Source: Clostridia bacterium
Lineage (GTDB): Bacteria > Bacillota_E > SLMV01 > PUMD01
Assembly (NCBI GenBank): GCA_003563755.1
Contig: PWUB01000286.1
Span: 1-10,238 of the forward strand
DNA length: 10,238 bases
Reading direction: 5' to 3'
Positions 1 through 6,391 of this stretch are shown here, piece after piece; positions within the stretch are counted from its first letter, which is position 1, and every line of letters starts with the position of its first letter. The notes beneath the pieces are model-generated. The model was given only the letters and a program-made list of their open reading frames with translations. It made no database searches and had not been told where the DNA came from. The position numbers and the translations under genes are program-made.

Positions 1-215
1 AGGAGGTTCTCCAGGTCCGCCGCCATCGCCAGCTGTCGATCGAACCGGCTCAGCCTGTCCATCCCGGGCAAAAACAGGAGGGCGACATCCACGTCACTCC
101 TCGACCTGTCCCGACCGGCGACCAGGGAACCGAACAGATACGCCGCGGCAACGTCGGGTTGATCGTCCATGTAACCGGCTAGAAGTCTAATCACTGACCG
201 GAGTCCCGCCTCCAT
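1..215 (-). CDS. MNT-domain nucleotidyltransferase (MntA-like antitoxin), 5' part only
   Basis: The gene reads leftward off the window edge, so only the first 71 residues are present. The ATG at 215-213 follows a G-rich ribosome site (GAGGGGGGATAGG). Residues 26-47 carry the minimal nucleotidyltransferase signature: a YLFGS strand-turn with G29-S30, ten residues, then D41-V-D43, that is GSX10DXD, followed by a hydrophobic strand (VALLF). This motif is typical of MNT proteins, and in the HEPN-MNT toxin-antitoxin family such proteins AMPylate the HEPN RNase toxin. A HEPN partner would have to lie beyond position 1, because nothing like it exists in this window; the TA assignment is therefore inference. 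Other KNTase-fold proteins share the motif, for example solitary DNA polymerase beta-like domains. The gene is divergent from the SAM-controlled operon and has no obvious link to it. Confidence 0.82.
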   Translation of the reverse strand, partial: MEAGLRSVIRLLAGYMDDQPDVAAAYLFGSLVAGRDRSRSDVDVALLFLPGMDRLSRFDRQLAMAADLENL

Positions 216-254
216 CCTATCCCCCCTCACAGCCGTTCACCCCCCGCACCAGGC

Positions 255-260
255 ATTATA
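255..260 (-). promoter_or_regulatory. -10 box of the MNT gene promoter
   Basis: The minus strand reads a perfect TATAAT at 260-255, about 40 nt upstream of the ATG at 215. No convincing -35 lies 16-18 nt further upstream (CATCGT at 283-278 is the best placed). The call rests on the -10 hexamer and its position. Confidence 0.5.
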
Positions 261-401
261 CCCCAATCTTAGCACACACGATGTCGTTGTTCGAGCCGGC
301 CGGGCACAGGGGTCCCTGGTGCTCTCCCAGGGCGCGGCCCGGGATCGTGCGCCGATCCGTGTTCCGCGATGCCGGGGGCACGAATGACTTCGTCCGACGT
401 G

Positions 402-430
402 TTGACATCGGGATCCTGAACGTGTAAAGT
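402..430 (+). promoter_or_regulatory. sigma-A-type promoter of the SAM-riboswitch operon
   Basis: A perfect TTGACA at 402-407 is followed, after exactly 17 nt, by TAAAGT at 425-430 (4 of 6 consensus positions). Transcription would begin near 437, about 20 nt before the riboswitch P1 helix starts at 456. That placement is as expected for an S-box leader. Confidence 0.75.
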
Positions 431-455
431 CGGGTCAATAACATAAGCGTGACTC

Positions 456-571
456 CACTCTTATCACGAGACGGCGGAGGGACTGGCCCGATGAAGCCCG
501 GCAACCGCCCGGTACTACCGGGAAAGGTGCTAATTCCTGCGGATGACAAGGTCATCCGGGAGATGAGAGTG
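456..571 (+). promoter_or_regulatory. SAM-I (S-box) riboswitch aptamer
   Basis: The S-box core is conserved from end to end. The 5' P1 strand at 456-465 pairs with 562-571, with one G-T wobble. The GGAGGGACTGGCCCGATGAA block of P2 and the K-turn lies at about 475-494, followed by CCCGGCAACC, then GGTGCTAATTCC, and the P4 hairpin GATGACAAGGTCATC. This class binds S-adenosylmethionine and in Firmicutes turns off methionine and sulfur-amino-acid genes when SAM is abundant. The P1 3' strand overlaps an antiterminator: GAGAG (565-569) plus GCAC (572-575) can pair with GTGCCTCTC (598-606), which is the 5' arm of the downstream terminator. SAM binding locks P1, frees the terminator and stops transcription before the aspartate kinase gene. 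Confidence 0.97.
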
Positions 572-597
572 GCACCGGTCCGGCCTGTCGCAGCCTC

Positions 598-631
598 GTG
601 CCTCTCCGAAATCTCTCGGGGAGGCACTTTT
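598..631 (+). terminator. riboswitch expression-platform terminator
   Basis: A 12-bp stem joins 598-609 to 616-627, with one G-T wobble and a 6-nt loop, and is followed directly by TTTT at 628-631. The 5' arm is also the target of the alternative antiterminator pairing with 565-575, so this is the regulated attenuator of the SAM riboswitch, not the end of an upstream gene. Confidence 0.93.
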
Positions 632-717
632 ACGTGAGGTGCCACCTCCTCCCCCCCATGTTCATACCGCAGGGCTTGTCCTCCGGGTCACGCCCAGGAA
701 CATCGGAGGTGGTTCAC

Positions 718-2130
718 ATGTCGTGGAGGGTAGCTAAGCTGGGTGGATCCGTGCTCAGGGGCCCCGGGGGCGTGGCCCAATCCGTGAAGATCGCTGCTTC
801 GTACCGCCCCCCCGCAGCCCTCGTCCTGTCAGCGCTGGACGGGGTCACTGACCTCCTGTACGAGGGGGTAGCCCTGGCGGGGCGGGGACAAAGCCCCGAC
901 GGGGCGGTACGGGCCGCCCGTTCTCTGCACTCCGAAGTGATCCTCAGGGTCGTGAGGTCGGCTGGGGCCAGGCGGAGGGTAATGGAGGAAGTAGACCTGC
1001 TGCTCGGGGAAGCCTCCGATCTGTACCGTGAGCTCGCAGCAGGTACGGGGAGACGAGAGGCGGTCCGCGACCGCATATTGAGCTGCGGCGAGAAGCTCGC
1101 CGTGAAGACCCTGGGGGCGGCCCTGCGGGACGAGGGCGTCGACTGCCTCGAATCCCTCCCCGAGGACATGGGCATGTTCGCACGAAGGGGGGCGCGGGGC
1201 GCGCGGATCGACCTTGAGCATTTCGCTCTCTCCCTCGGAGACAGTCTCAACGGCCAAAGGCTGCACCTGGTGCCGGGCTTTTACGCGGTGAACGCCGACA
1301 GATCCACGGTGATCCTCGGACGCGGCGGGAGCGACTACTCGGCCGCCTGCCTCGCCCACTGCCTCAACGCCGCCTCTTTCGATCTCTACAAGGACGTCCC
1401 GGGTTTTCTGACCGCCGACCCCGGGGAAGTCCCCGGGGCGCGCTCGATCCCCCGCCTCAGCTACATCGAGGCCGCCGAGCTGGCCTATTGTGGTGCCGGC
1501 ATCCTCCATCCCATGACCGTCGATCCCGCCCGCTCGGCGGGCGTTCCCATCCGCATATTCGGCTCCGGGTCGGGATATGGGGGACCGCCGGACAGCGTGA
1601 TATGCCGCCACGGGATGGGCCCCGGCGGTCCGCGCGGGATAACGTCCACGCCTGAATGCGGCACCCTGCGGCTCCTCGGAACGGATGTCGGCTTTCAGCC
1701 CGGTGTCCTGGGTGATGCTGCATCGGCCCTGGCCCGGGCGGACATCAACATCAGGTCCGTGCTGACGTCGCAGACCTGCATCACCTTTCTCCTCGCACCG
1801 GGGGATGTCGAGTCCGCGGCCCGGGTCCTCTCCGAGTCCTCGAGGCCGGAGATAGTGAAGGTGGTGCCGGGGACCGACACGGCCCTGGTGACGGTGGTGG
1901 GTGAGGGGCTGATGTCGAACACGAACACCGTCGTACGCGCACTGCAGGCCGCCGAAAGGTGCGGTGCGACCGTATCGGTGGTGTGTGCGGGAGCCTCGGG
2001 CGCGGCCATGTACCTTCTCGTGCCAGAGAGTTGCCGGATGGATGTTGTGCGCGAGATACACCGCGAGTTCTTCGAAGAAAGGAGCGAGGGATTATGGCCA
2101 AAAGCTATGGGGAAATCAACGAACGGATAA
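718..2130 (+). CDS. aspartate kinase with tandem ACT domains
   Basis: Phosphorylates L-aspartate with ATP to 4-phospho-aspartate, the first step to aspartate semialdehyde. The protein has 470 residues, the usual size for a monofunctional aspartokinase. The N-terminal nucleotide-binding motif is KLGGS (residues 7-11), a variant of the common KFGGT. The central signature GRGGSDYSA is at 201-209, followed by LYKDVPGFLTADPG and the LSYIEAAELAYCGA..LHP block, all typical of the amino-acid kinase fold. Two ACT domains follow, at about 316-385 and 387-455, so allosteric control by an amino acid is likely, but the effector cannot be read from sequence. The ATG at 718 is chosen because GGAGGT (705-710) sits 7 nt upstream; an earlier in-frame ATG at 598 lies inside the terminator stem. 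The gene is first in the SAM-controlled operon and overlaps the next gene by 37 nt. This is probably a copy dedicated to homocysteine/methionine synthesis (inference). Confidence 0.95.
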   Translation: MSWRVAKLGGSVLRGPGGVAQSVKIAASYRPPAALVLSALDGVTDLLYEGVALAGRGQSPDGAVRAARSLHSEVILRVVRSAGARRRVMEEVDLLLGEASDLYRELAAGTGRREAVRDRILSCGEKLAVKTLGAALRDEGVDCLESLPEDMGMFARRGARGARIDLEHFALSLGDSLNGQRLHLVPGFYAVNADRSTVILGRGGSDYSAACLAHCLNAASFDLYKDVPGFLTADPGEVPGARSIPRLSYIEAAELAYCGAGILHPMTVDPARSAGVPIRIFGSGSGYGGPPDSVICRHGMGPGGPRGITSTPECGTLRLLGTDVGFQPGVLGDAASALARADINIRSVLTSQTCITFLLAPGDVESAARVLSESSRPEIVKVVPGTDTALVTVVGEGLMSNTNTVVRALQAAERCGATVSVVCAGASGAAMYLLVPESCRMDVVREIHREFFEERSEGLWPKAMGKSTNG

Positions 2131-3473
2131 GGCGCGGGGAAGTTGTCGTGATGACGGCGGAGGAAGTGACCGCCATGGCACAGCGTGCTGAGCCGGAAGA
2201 GATCGCAGAAAGAGTGGACGTGGTGACGACGGGGACCTTCGCTCCCATGTGCTCCAGCGGAGCGTTCCTCAATCTCGGGCACACCAGTCCTCCCATGCGC
2301 ATGGAGGAGATAACCCTCAACGGCGTGCCCGCTCACGCCGGCGTCGCCGCCGTGGACTGCTACCTCGGCGCCACCGCCGTGGCCGCGCCCGGTGACCGAT
2401 ACGGCGGCGCCCACGTGATAGAGGACCTGGTCCGCGGTCAGAGCGTGCACCTCGAGGCCCGCGGCCGTGGGACGGACTGTTACCCGCGGACTCACCTCCG
2501 CACTCTCATCTCGCCCGACACCATCAACGAGATGATCCTCTTTAACCCGCGAAACGCCTACCAGAACTACGCCGCCGCGGTGAACAGCTCGCACCGGACT
2601 CTGTACACCTACATGGGAACCCTGCTGCCCGGCATGGCCAACCTCACCTTTTCGACCTCAGGTGAACTCAGCCCGCTGCTCAACTGCCCGGGGATGGAGA
2701 CGGTGGGGATAGGAACCCGGATCTTCCTCGGGGGCGCGGCAGGGTACGTATCGTTCAGCGGGACCCAGTTCGATAACACGGCGGCCGTCAACCACCGGAG
2801 AATACCGGTGAGGGCGGCCAGGACCCTCGCCGTCACCGGGGATATGAGAGCGATGAACCCACGCTGGCTCAGGGGTGCCTGCTACCCGGGTTACGGTGTC
2901 AGCCTCTTCGTGGGGCTGGGGATTCCCATTCCCATCCTGGACCCGGAGATCGCCCGCGCGGTGTCGGTGACTAACGCCGAGATCCACACCGTAGTGGTGG
3001 ACTTCGGTGTCCGGGGACGTCCGACCGTGGCCACCGTGACCCACGAGCAGCTGCGAGGAGGCACGGTGTGGATCGAGGGGAAAGAAGTGAAGACCTCTCC
3101 CCTGTCGAGTCTATCCCGGGCCAGGGAGATCGCTGAAGTGCTGAAAGCATGGATAACCCGCGGCAACTTTCACCTGGGGGAACCGGTGGATCCCCTTCCG
3201 GGCGAAGGCACGATAGGAGGGCTCAGGGCCGGCATTGAACCGCGAGAACCGACGGGCGGCGCCCCCGATGTCAGGCAGGGCCCGCTATTGTGGACCCCGT
3301 CCCGGTGCGTGGGCTGCGGCGCCTGCACCGCCCCGTGTCCGACGGGTGCCCGCAGCCTACCCCCGGAATCCGACGACCCACGTTTCGATCCCGAGAGGTG
3401 CTCGGGATGCATGGAGTGTTCGGCAGTGTGCCCCGTCGATGCCCTGGCGGAGGCGGGTGGTCAGGATGGGTGA
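2094..3473 (+). CDS. DUF39/COG1900 homocysteine biosynthesis protein with fused C-terminal 2[4Fe-4S] ferredoxin domain
   Basis: A member of the family of Methanosarcina MA1821 and Methanocaldococcus MJ0100, genetically and biochemically linked to making homocysteine from aspartate semialdehyde and sulfide. The 459-residue protein has a DUF39 core (about 1-385) with the motif TTGTFAPMCSSGAFLN (C53), DCYLGATA (C89) and GTDCYPRTHL (C129). From memory, two conserved cysteines near positions 54 and 131 are proposed to carry the sulfur; C53 and C129 are the natural counterparts. The C-terminal tail has two CxxCxxCxxxCP clusters, C405/408/411/415 and C436/439/442/446, a bacterial-type 2[4Fe-4S] ferredoxin that could supply electrons to reduce a thioaldehyde or persulfide intermediate. 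The start follows AAAGGAG and lies inside the end of the aspartokinase gene. I see neither a CBS domain (as in MA1821) nor a NIL domain (as in the partner MA1822). The family is confident; the exact reaction is taken from homologues. Confidence 0.92.
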   Translation: MAKSYGEINERIRRGEVVVMTAEEVTAMAQRAEPEEIAERVDVVTTGTFAPMCSSGAFLNLGHTSPPMRMEEITLNGVPAHAGVAAVDCYLGATAVAAPGDRYGGAHVIEDLVRGQSVHLEARGRGTDCYPRTHLRTLISPDTINEMILFNPRNAYQNYAAAVNSSHRTLYTYMGTLLPGMANLTFSTSGELSPLLNCPGMETVGIGTRIFLGGAAGYVSFSGTQFDNTAAVNHRRIPVRAARTLAVTGDMRAMNPRWLRGACYPGYGVSLFVGLGIPIPILDPEIARAVSVTNAEIHTVVVDFGVRGRPTVATVTHEQLRGGTVWIEGKEVKTSPLSSLSRAREIAEVLKAWITRGNFHLGEPVDPLPGEGTIGGLRAGIEPREPTGGAPDVRQGPLLWTPSRCVGCGACTAPCPTGARSLPPESDDPRFDPERCSGCMECSAVCPVDALAEAGGQDG

Positions 3474-4293
3474 CCGGGGAGTCTACAGGTCGCAGGTGAA
3501 CCGGCAGCGATTCCACGGCTTCTACGTGCAGCACATGGAATCGGATATCTGGGTGGGTGTCGACCGGGGTACGCCCGTATCGGACGCGGACATCACGGCG
3601 TGCCGCGGACACGTGGTGAAGATCCGCCGGCTCTTGGATTCGTACATACGCCGGCACCGCGAGTTTCTCACTTCCCTGAGACCGGTTTCAGTGCCCGGTG
3701 AAAGTCCCCGGATAATCAGGGAAATGGCGTCCGCAGCCCGGGCGGCGGGGGTTGGTCCGATGGCGGCGGTGGCAGGCGGGGTTGCCCAGGCGCTGGGCCG
3801 CTTTGTCATCCGCAGGCTTGGGCCCCGGGAACTGGTGGTGGAAAACGGAGGTGACATGTTCGTGATGCTCTCGGACCCGATGAATGTCTCCGTGTACGCG
3901 GGGCCCTCGTCCCTCAGCGGCAGGGTCGGCCTGCGGATCGAGGGCGGCGGGAGATCCCTGGGGATATGCACCTCGTCGGCCACCGTGGGACATTCGTTCA
4001 GCCTGGGAAGAGCGGACGCCCTCACGGTGGTGTCGAAGGACGCGGCCTCAGCCGATGCCCATGCTACCGGCCTCTGCAACCGCATCAGGCATCCGTCGGA
4101 TCTCTCCCCAGTCCTGTCCGGGGCTCTGTTGGAGGGCAAAATCGAGTCGGTCCTGGCGGTGATGAGCGACCGGGTGGCATCGGCGGGAAGGCACCGGCTG
4201 CAGGTCTGCCGCCTCACGGACAGCGATGATGGCACCGACGGGGCAGCGGCGCATCACCCGGTCCGCCCAGGGAGGTTGATGAACCATGATTGA
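3466..4293 (+). CDS. UPF0280 / COG2122 (ApbE-like fold) protein, homocysteine pathway partner
   Basis: A 275-residue UPF0280 protein. The family pattern is clear: an N-terminal YR..VN..RF.GF stretch, an acidic ESDIWVGV strand, YIRRHREFLTSLRP (60-72), AAGVGPMAAVAGGVA (93-107), VVENGGDMFV (124-133), a YAG strand, ICTSSATVGHSFSLGRADAL (167-186) and ADAHATGLCNRI (197-207). The family is related to ApbE flavin transferases, but its own chemistry is not settled. In methanogens its member MA1715 is linked, as I recall, to sulfide-dependent homocysteine formation together with the DUF39 protein. The start ATG at 3466 overlaps the preceding stop by 8 nt and has GGAGG at 3449-3453. An in-frame upstream ATG at 3235 would overlap the ferredoxin domain coding region and is rejected. 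Its place between the DUF39-ferredoxin and Asd genes argues for a direct role in the same pathway. Confidence 0.92.
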   Translation: MGDRGVYRSQVNRQRFHGFYVQHMESDIWVGVDRGTPVSDADITACRGHVVKIRRLLDSYIRRHREFLTSLRPVSVPGESPRIIREMASAARAAGVGPMAAVAGGVAQALGRFVIRRLGPRELVVENGGDMFVMLSDPMNVSVYAGPSSLSGRVGLRIEGGGRSLGICTSSATVGHSFSLGRADALTVVSKDAASADAHATGLCNRIRHPSDLSPVLSGALLEGKIESVLAVMSDRVASAGRHRLQVCRLTDSDDGTDGAAAHHPVRPGRLMNHD

Positions 4294-5353
4294 AGTAGCG
4301 ATAGCAGGGGCCACAGGCACCGTCGGCTGTCGGCTGGCACAGATCCTTGCCGATCATCCATGGTTTCAGGTGACGGCGGTGAGTGCTTCGGGTAAGTCGG
4401 CCGGCCGCCCTTTCGGAGAGTTCCTCCGCCAGCTGCCGGCGACCGCACTCCGGGGCCTGGATGTAGTATCCCGGCTCACAGTCCAGGACTCGCGGGACAT
4501 GGACCCCGAGGAGGTGGAGCTGATCTTCTCGGCCCTTCCATCCTCCTCCGGTGCTGCCCTGGAAGCCCTCTACGCACAGACCACGCCGGTGGTGAGTACC
4601 TCCTCCGCGTTCAGGGGAGAGGAGGACACGCCTCTTCTGCTCGGTCCCGTGAACCCCGGACACACCCGGCTGCTGAGTATCCAGGGCCAGCGGCGGGGCT
4701 GGAAGGGGTTCGTGGCGCCCAAGCCCAACTGCGCCGTGGCGGGGCTGGTGACCACCCTCAAGCCCCTGCTGGATCTCTTCGGCATCGAGGAGGTGGTGGT
4801 CACCACTCTCCAGGCCGTCTCCGGAGCGGGAAGGTCTCCCGGGGTATGTGCCATGGACATCATCGACAACGTGATCCCCTACATTCCCGGCGAGGAGGGC
4901 AAGATCGAAAAAGAACCCCAGAAGATCCTGGGCGCCCTGGTCGGAGACCGTGTCAGGGCGGCGGATTTTCCCATAAGCGCGACGTGCACCCGGGTCCCCG
5001 TCTTCGACGGGCACCTGATCTCGGCCTCGGTGCTCACCCACAGGCCCGCAGATGCCGGGGACGCCGGGGAGGCCATGGAGACCTTCGGACGAACGCTCGT
5101 CGATCCCCGCCTGCCCAGCTCACCCCCGACCTTCCTCACCGTCACCGATGACCCCTTCCGTCCACAGCCGAGGCTCGACCGGGACCGAGGACTGGGCATG
5201 ACGGTGACCGTGGGCAGGCTCCGGGCGGATCGGCGGGCCGACGGTGCCCTGAAATACGTGGCCCTGGTTCACAACACCGCCCTGGGAGCGGCGGGCGGAG
5301 CCGTATACACCGCCGAGCACCTGGTCAAACACCACCTGGGTTGGAGGATCTGA
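4286..5353 (+). CDS. asd: aspartate-semialdehyde dehydrogenase (archaeal/fungal-type)
   Basis: Reduces 4-phospho-aspartate to L-aspartate 4-semialdehyde with NADPH. The 355-residue protein opens with the Rossmann motif GATGTVG (8-14). The catalytic cysteine is C149 in APKPNCAVAGL, with Q176 and the SGAG turn in LQAVSGAGRSPG (175-186), DNVIPYIPGEEGKIEKE (194-210), and R236/H243 in TRVPVFDGHLISAS. The shape of these motifs and the GEEGKIEKEPQKILG segment fit the branch of the family found in archaea and fungi better than the enterobacterial branch. The ATG overlaps the UPF0280 stop by 8 nt, with GGAGGT at 4271-4276. In the operon this enzyme supplies the aldehyde that the DUF39 protein would sulfurate, closing a short aspartate-to-homocysteine route. 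Whether it is also the cell's general enzyme for lysine and threonine synthesis cannot be told from this window. Confidence 0.95.
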   Translation: MIEVAIAGATGTVGCRLAQILADHPWFQVTAVSASGKSAGRPFGEFLRQLPATALRGLDVVSRLTVQDSRDMDPEEVELIFSALPSSSGAALEALYAQTTPVVSTSSAFRGEEDTPLLLGPVNPGHTRLLSIQGQRRGWKGFVAPKPNCAVAGLVTTLKPLLDLFGIEEVVVTTLQAVSGAGRSPGVCAMDIIDNVIPYIPGEEGKIEKEPQKILGALVGDRVRAADFPISATCTRVPVFDGHLISASVLTHRPADAGDAGEAMETFGRTLVDPRLPSSPPTFLTVTDDPFRPQPRLDRDRGLGMTVTVGRLRADRRADGALKYVALVHNTALGAAGGAVYTAEHLVKHHLGWRI

Positions 5354-5710
5354 GGCTGAGACCGAAGGCGTTCATGCTGGCTTTTAGGCACCTGCTTCAC
5401 CGCCAATGCCCACACCGGCCCCACGCCGCAACGGGCATTGGCCTCGCCCAACCCCCTACCCACAGGCTGGCGCTCCCCTTCTCCGCGGGCCTTCTTCATC
5501 GGGCCCGTCCCAATCTCGGCCAATAACCATAACCGCAACATCATGACGGGCGCGTTTCCGTACAATATGGTAAGGGTTTGGCACGGGGAGGGCCGCTCCG
5601 GCGAAATCTGGGAACGAATTAGTACATTCTTGTCATAACTTAGAGGGTAGCTTGACACACTAAGCACCGAAAGGCAAATCGGAGTTCTCATTATTGATTA
5701 GGGGGAGAAT
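5354..5710. other. noncoding gap after the homocysteine operon
   Basis: About 357 nt without a credible gene; short open frames here show no recognisable motif or good ribosome site. The 5' two thirds are C-rich and hold two inverted repeats (5402-5442 and 5486-5507) without T-tracts. The last 130 nt turn AT-rich. TTGACA stands at 5652-5657, but the hexamer 17 nt downstream (CAAATC) is a poor -10, so the promoter of the next gene is not securely located. Confidence 0.6.
5402..5442. repeat. 10-bp perfect inverted repeat, 21-nt loop
   Basis: GCCAATGCCC (5402-5411) is the exact reverse complement of GGGCATTGGC (5433-5442). It lies 49 nt after the asd stop. There is no T-run after it, so it is not a classical intrinsic terminator, but it could end or protect the operon mRNA. 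A second, smaller hairpin (CGGGCC 5486-5491 with GGCCCG 5502-5507) follows. Confidence 0.6.
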
Positions 5711-6391
5711 ATGGTCGGCAAAATTCGTCCCAAGAAGATCATAATGCCGTCGGATCTGACCGGCACGGGAAGGCGTCGGCGCCTCTCGGGCCCGGTCATT
5801 ACCTATCACATGAGCCACCTTATCTCTGATCCGCTCCCCCAATCGGTGAGAAGCACTTTGAAAGGGGTGAAGGAAGGAATGGTCGATGCAGATAACTTCA
5901 CATCCATGGACACCGCCGAACAGCAGGCAGTGCTCCTGGAGCTGGTCCGCGAGGGAAAGTCCGATGTGGAGATCGGAGACATGCTGGACATGAGTCAGTG
6001 GCAGATCAGAAACCTCCGTTACAAGCTGGGAATAAAGAAGGACCGCGGCGGCAACGTACAGCTGGAACCGATCGTCACCGGACGGAGCACACCCGCATCT
6101 TTGATCAGCCTGCCCCAGTCCGACGCGGACGGGACCCTTCCGGATGAGGGCCTGATCCTGCGGGTATCAGGTACCTACCGGGCGAGTGAGGTGGCCCAGA
6201 GGTTGAAGGCCCTGGCGTCTCTGGCCATGGTGGAATCAGAGAGCATGAGGTATCATCTCAGCGTGACTATGACCGAACTGCTTCCCGAATCCGACACAGA
6301 GAATAACGAAGAACCACAAACGGAACAAGTCACCGAGAAGCAGGACAGCTCTCAGGACGATGAGTCAGAATCGTCGGCACGTGTCTCGTAA
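5711..6391 (+). CDS. unrecognised DNA-binding-like protein with central HTH and acidic tail
   Basis: I do not recognise a named family. The 226-residue protein has four visible parts. The N-terminus (1-25) is basic (KIRPKK, RRRR). Residues 70-110 look like a helix-turn-helix of sigma-region-4/LuxR type: ELVREGKSDVEIGDMLDMSQ followed by WQIRNLRYKLGIKK. A segment at 143-190 (GLILRVSGTYRASEVAQRLK and onward) may be a small alpha/beta dimerisation unit. The C-terminus (191-226) is low-complexity and rich in Glu, Gln, Asp and Ser. AGGGGGAG lies just before the ATG. It is probably a transcription regulator, but no target is suggested by its neighbours. The last 40 nt are shared, on opposite strands, with the zinc-ribbon gene. 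The two ends converge, so they may influence each other's transcription. Confidence 0.82.
   Translation: MVGKIRPKKIIMPSDLTGTGRRRRLSGPVITYHMSHLISDPLPQSVRSTLKGVKEGMVDADNFTSMDTAEQQAVLLELVREGKSDVEIGDMLDMSQWQIRNLRYKLGIKKDRGGNVQLEPIVTGRSTPASLISLPQSDADGTLPDEGLILRVSGTYRASEVAQRLKALASLAMVESESMRYHLSVTMTELLPESDTENNEEPQTEQVTEKQDSSQDDESESSARVS

Noticed and set aside
829..2061. Long open frame on the minus strand opposite the aspartate kinase gene
   Set aside because: It lies fully across a well-matched kinase gene, lacks any recognisable motif and is rich in Arg/Gly/His, as expected for a GC-rich antisense frame.
4214..5041. Long minus-strand frame opposite asd
   Set aside because: No family motif and no ribosome site, and it overlaps a gene with all catalytic Asd motifs intact.
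5652..5680. Sigma-A promoter for the HTH gene based on TTGACA at 5652
   Set aside because: The hexamer 17 nt downstream (CAAATC) matches only 2 of 6 -10 positions, so it is mentioned only in the gap description.
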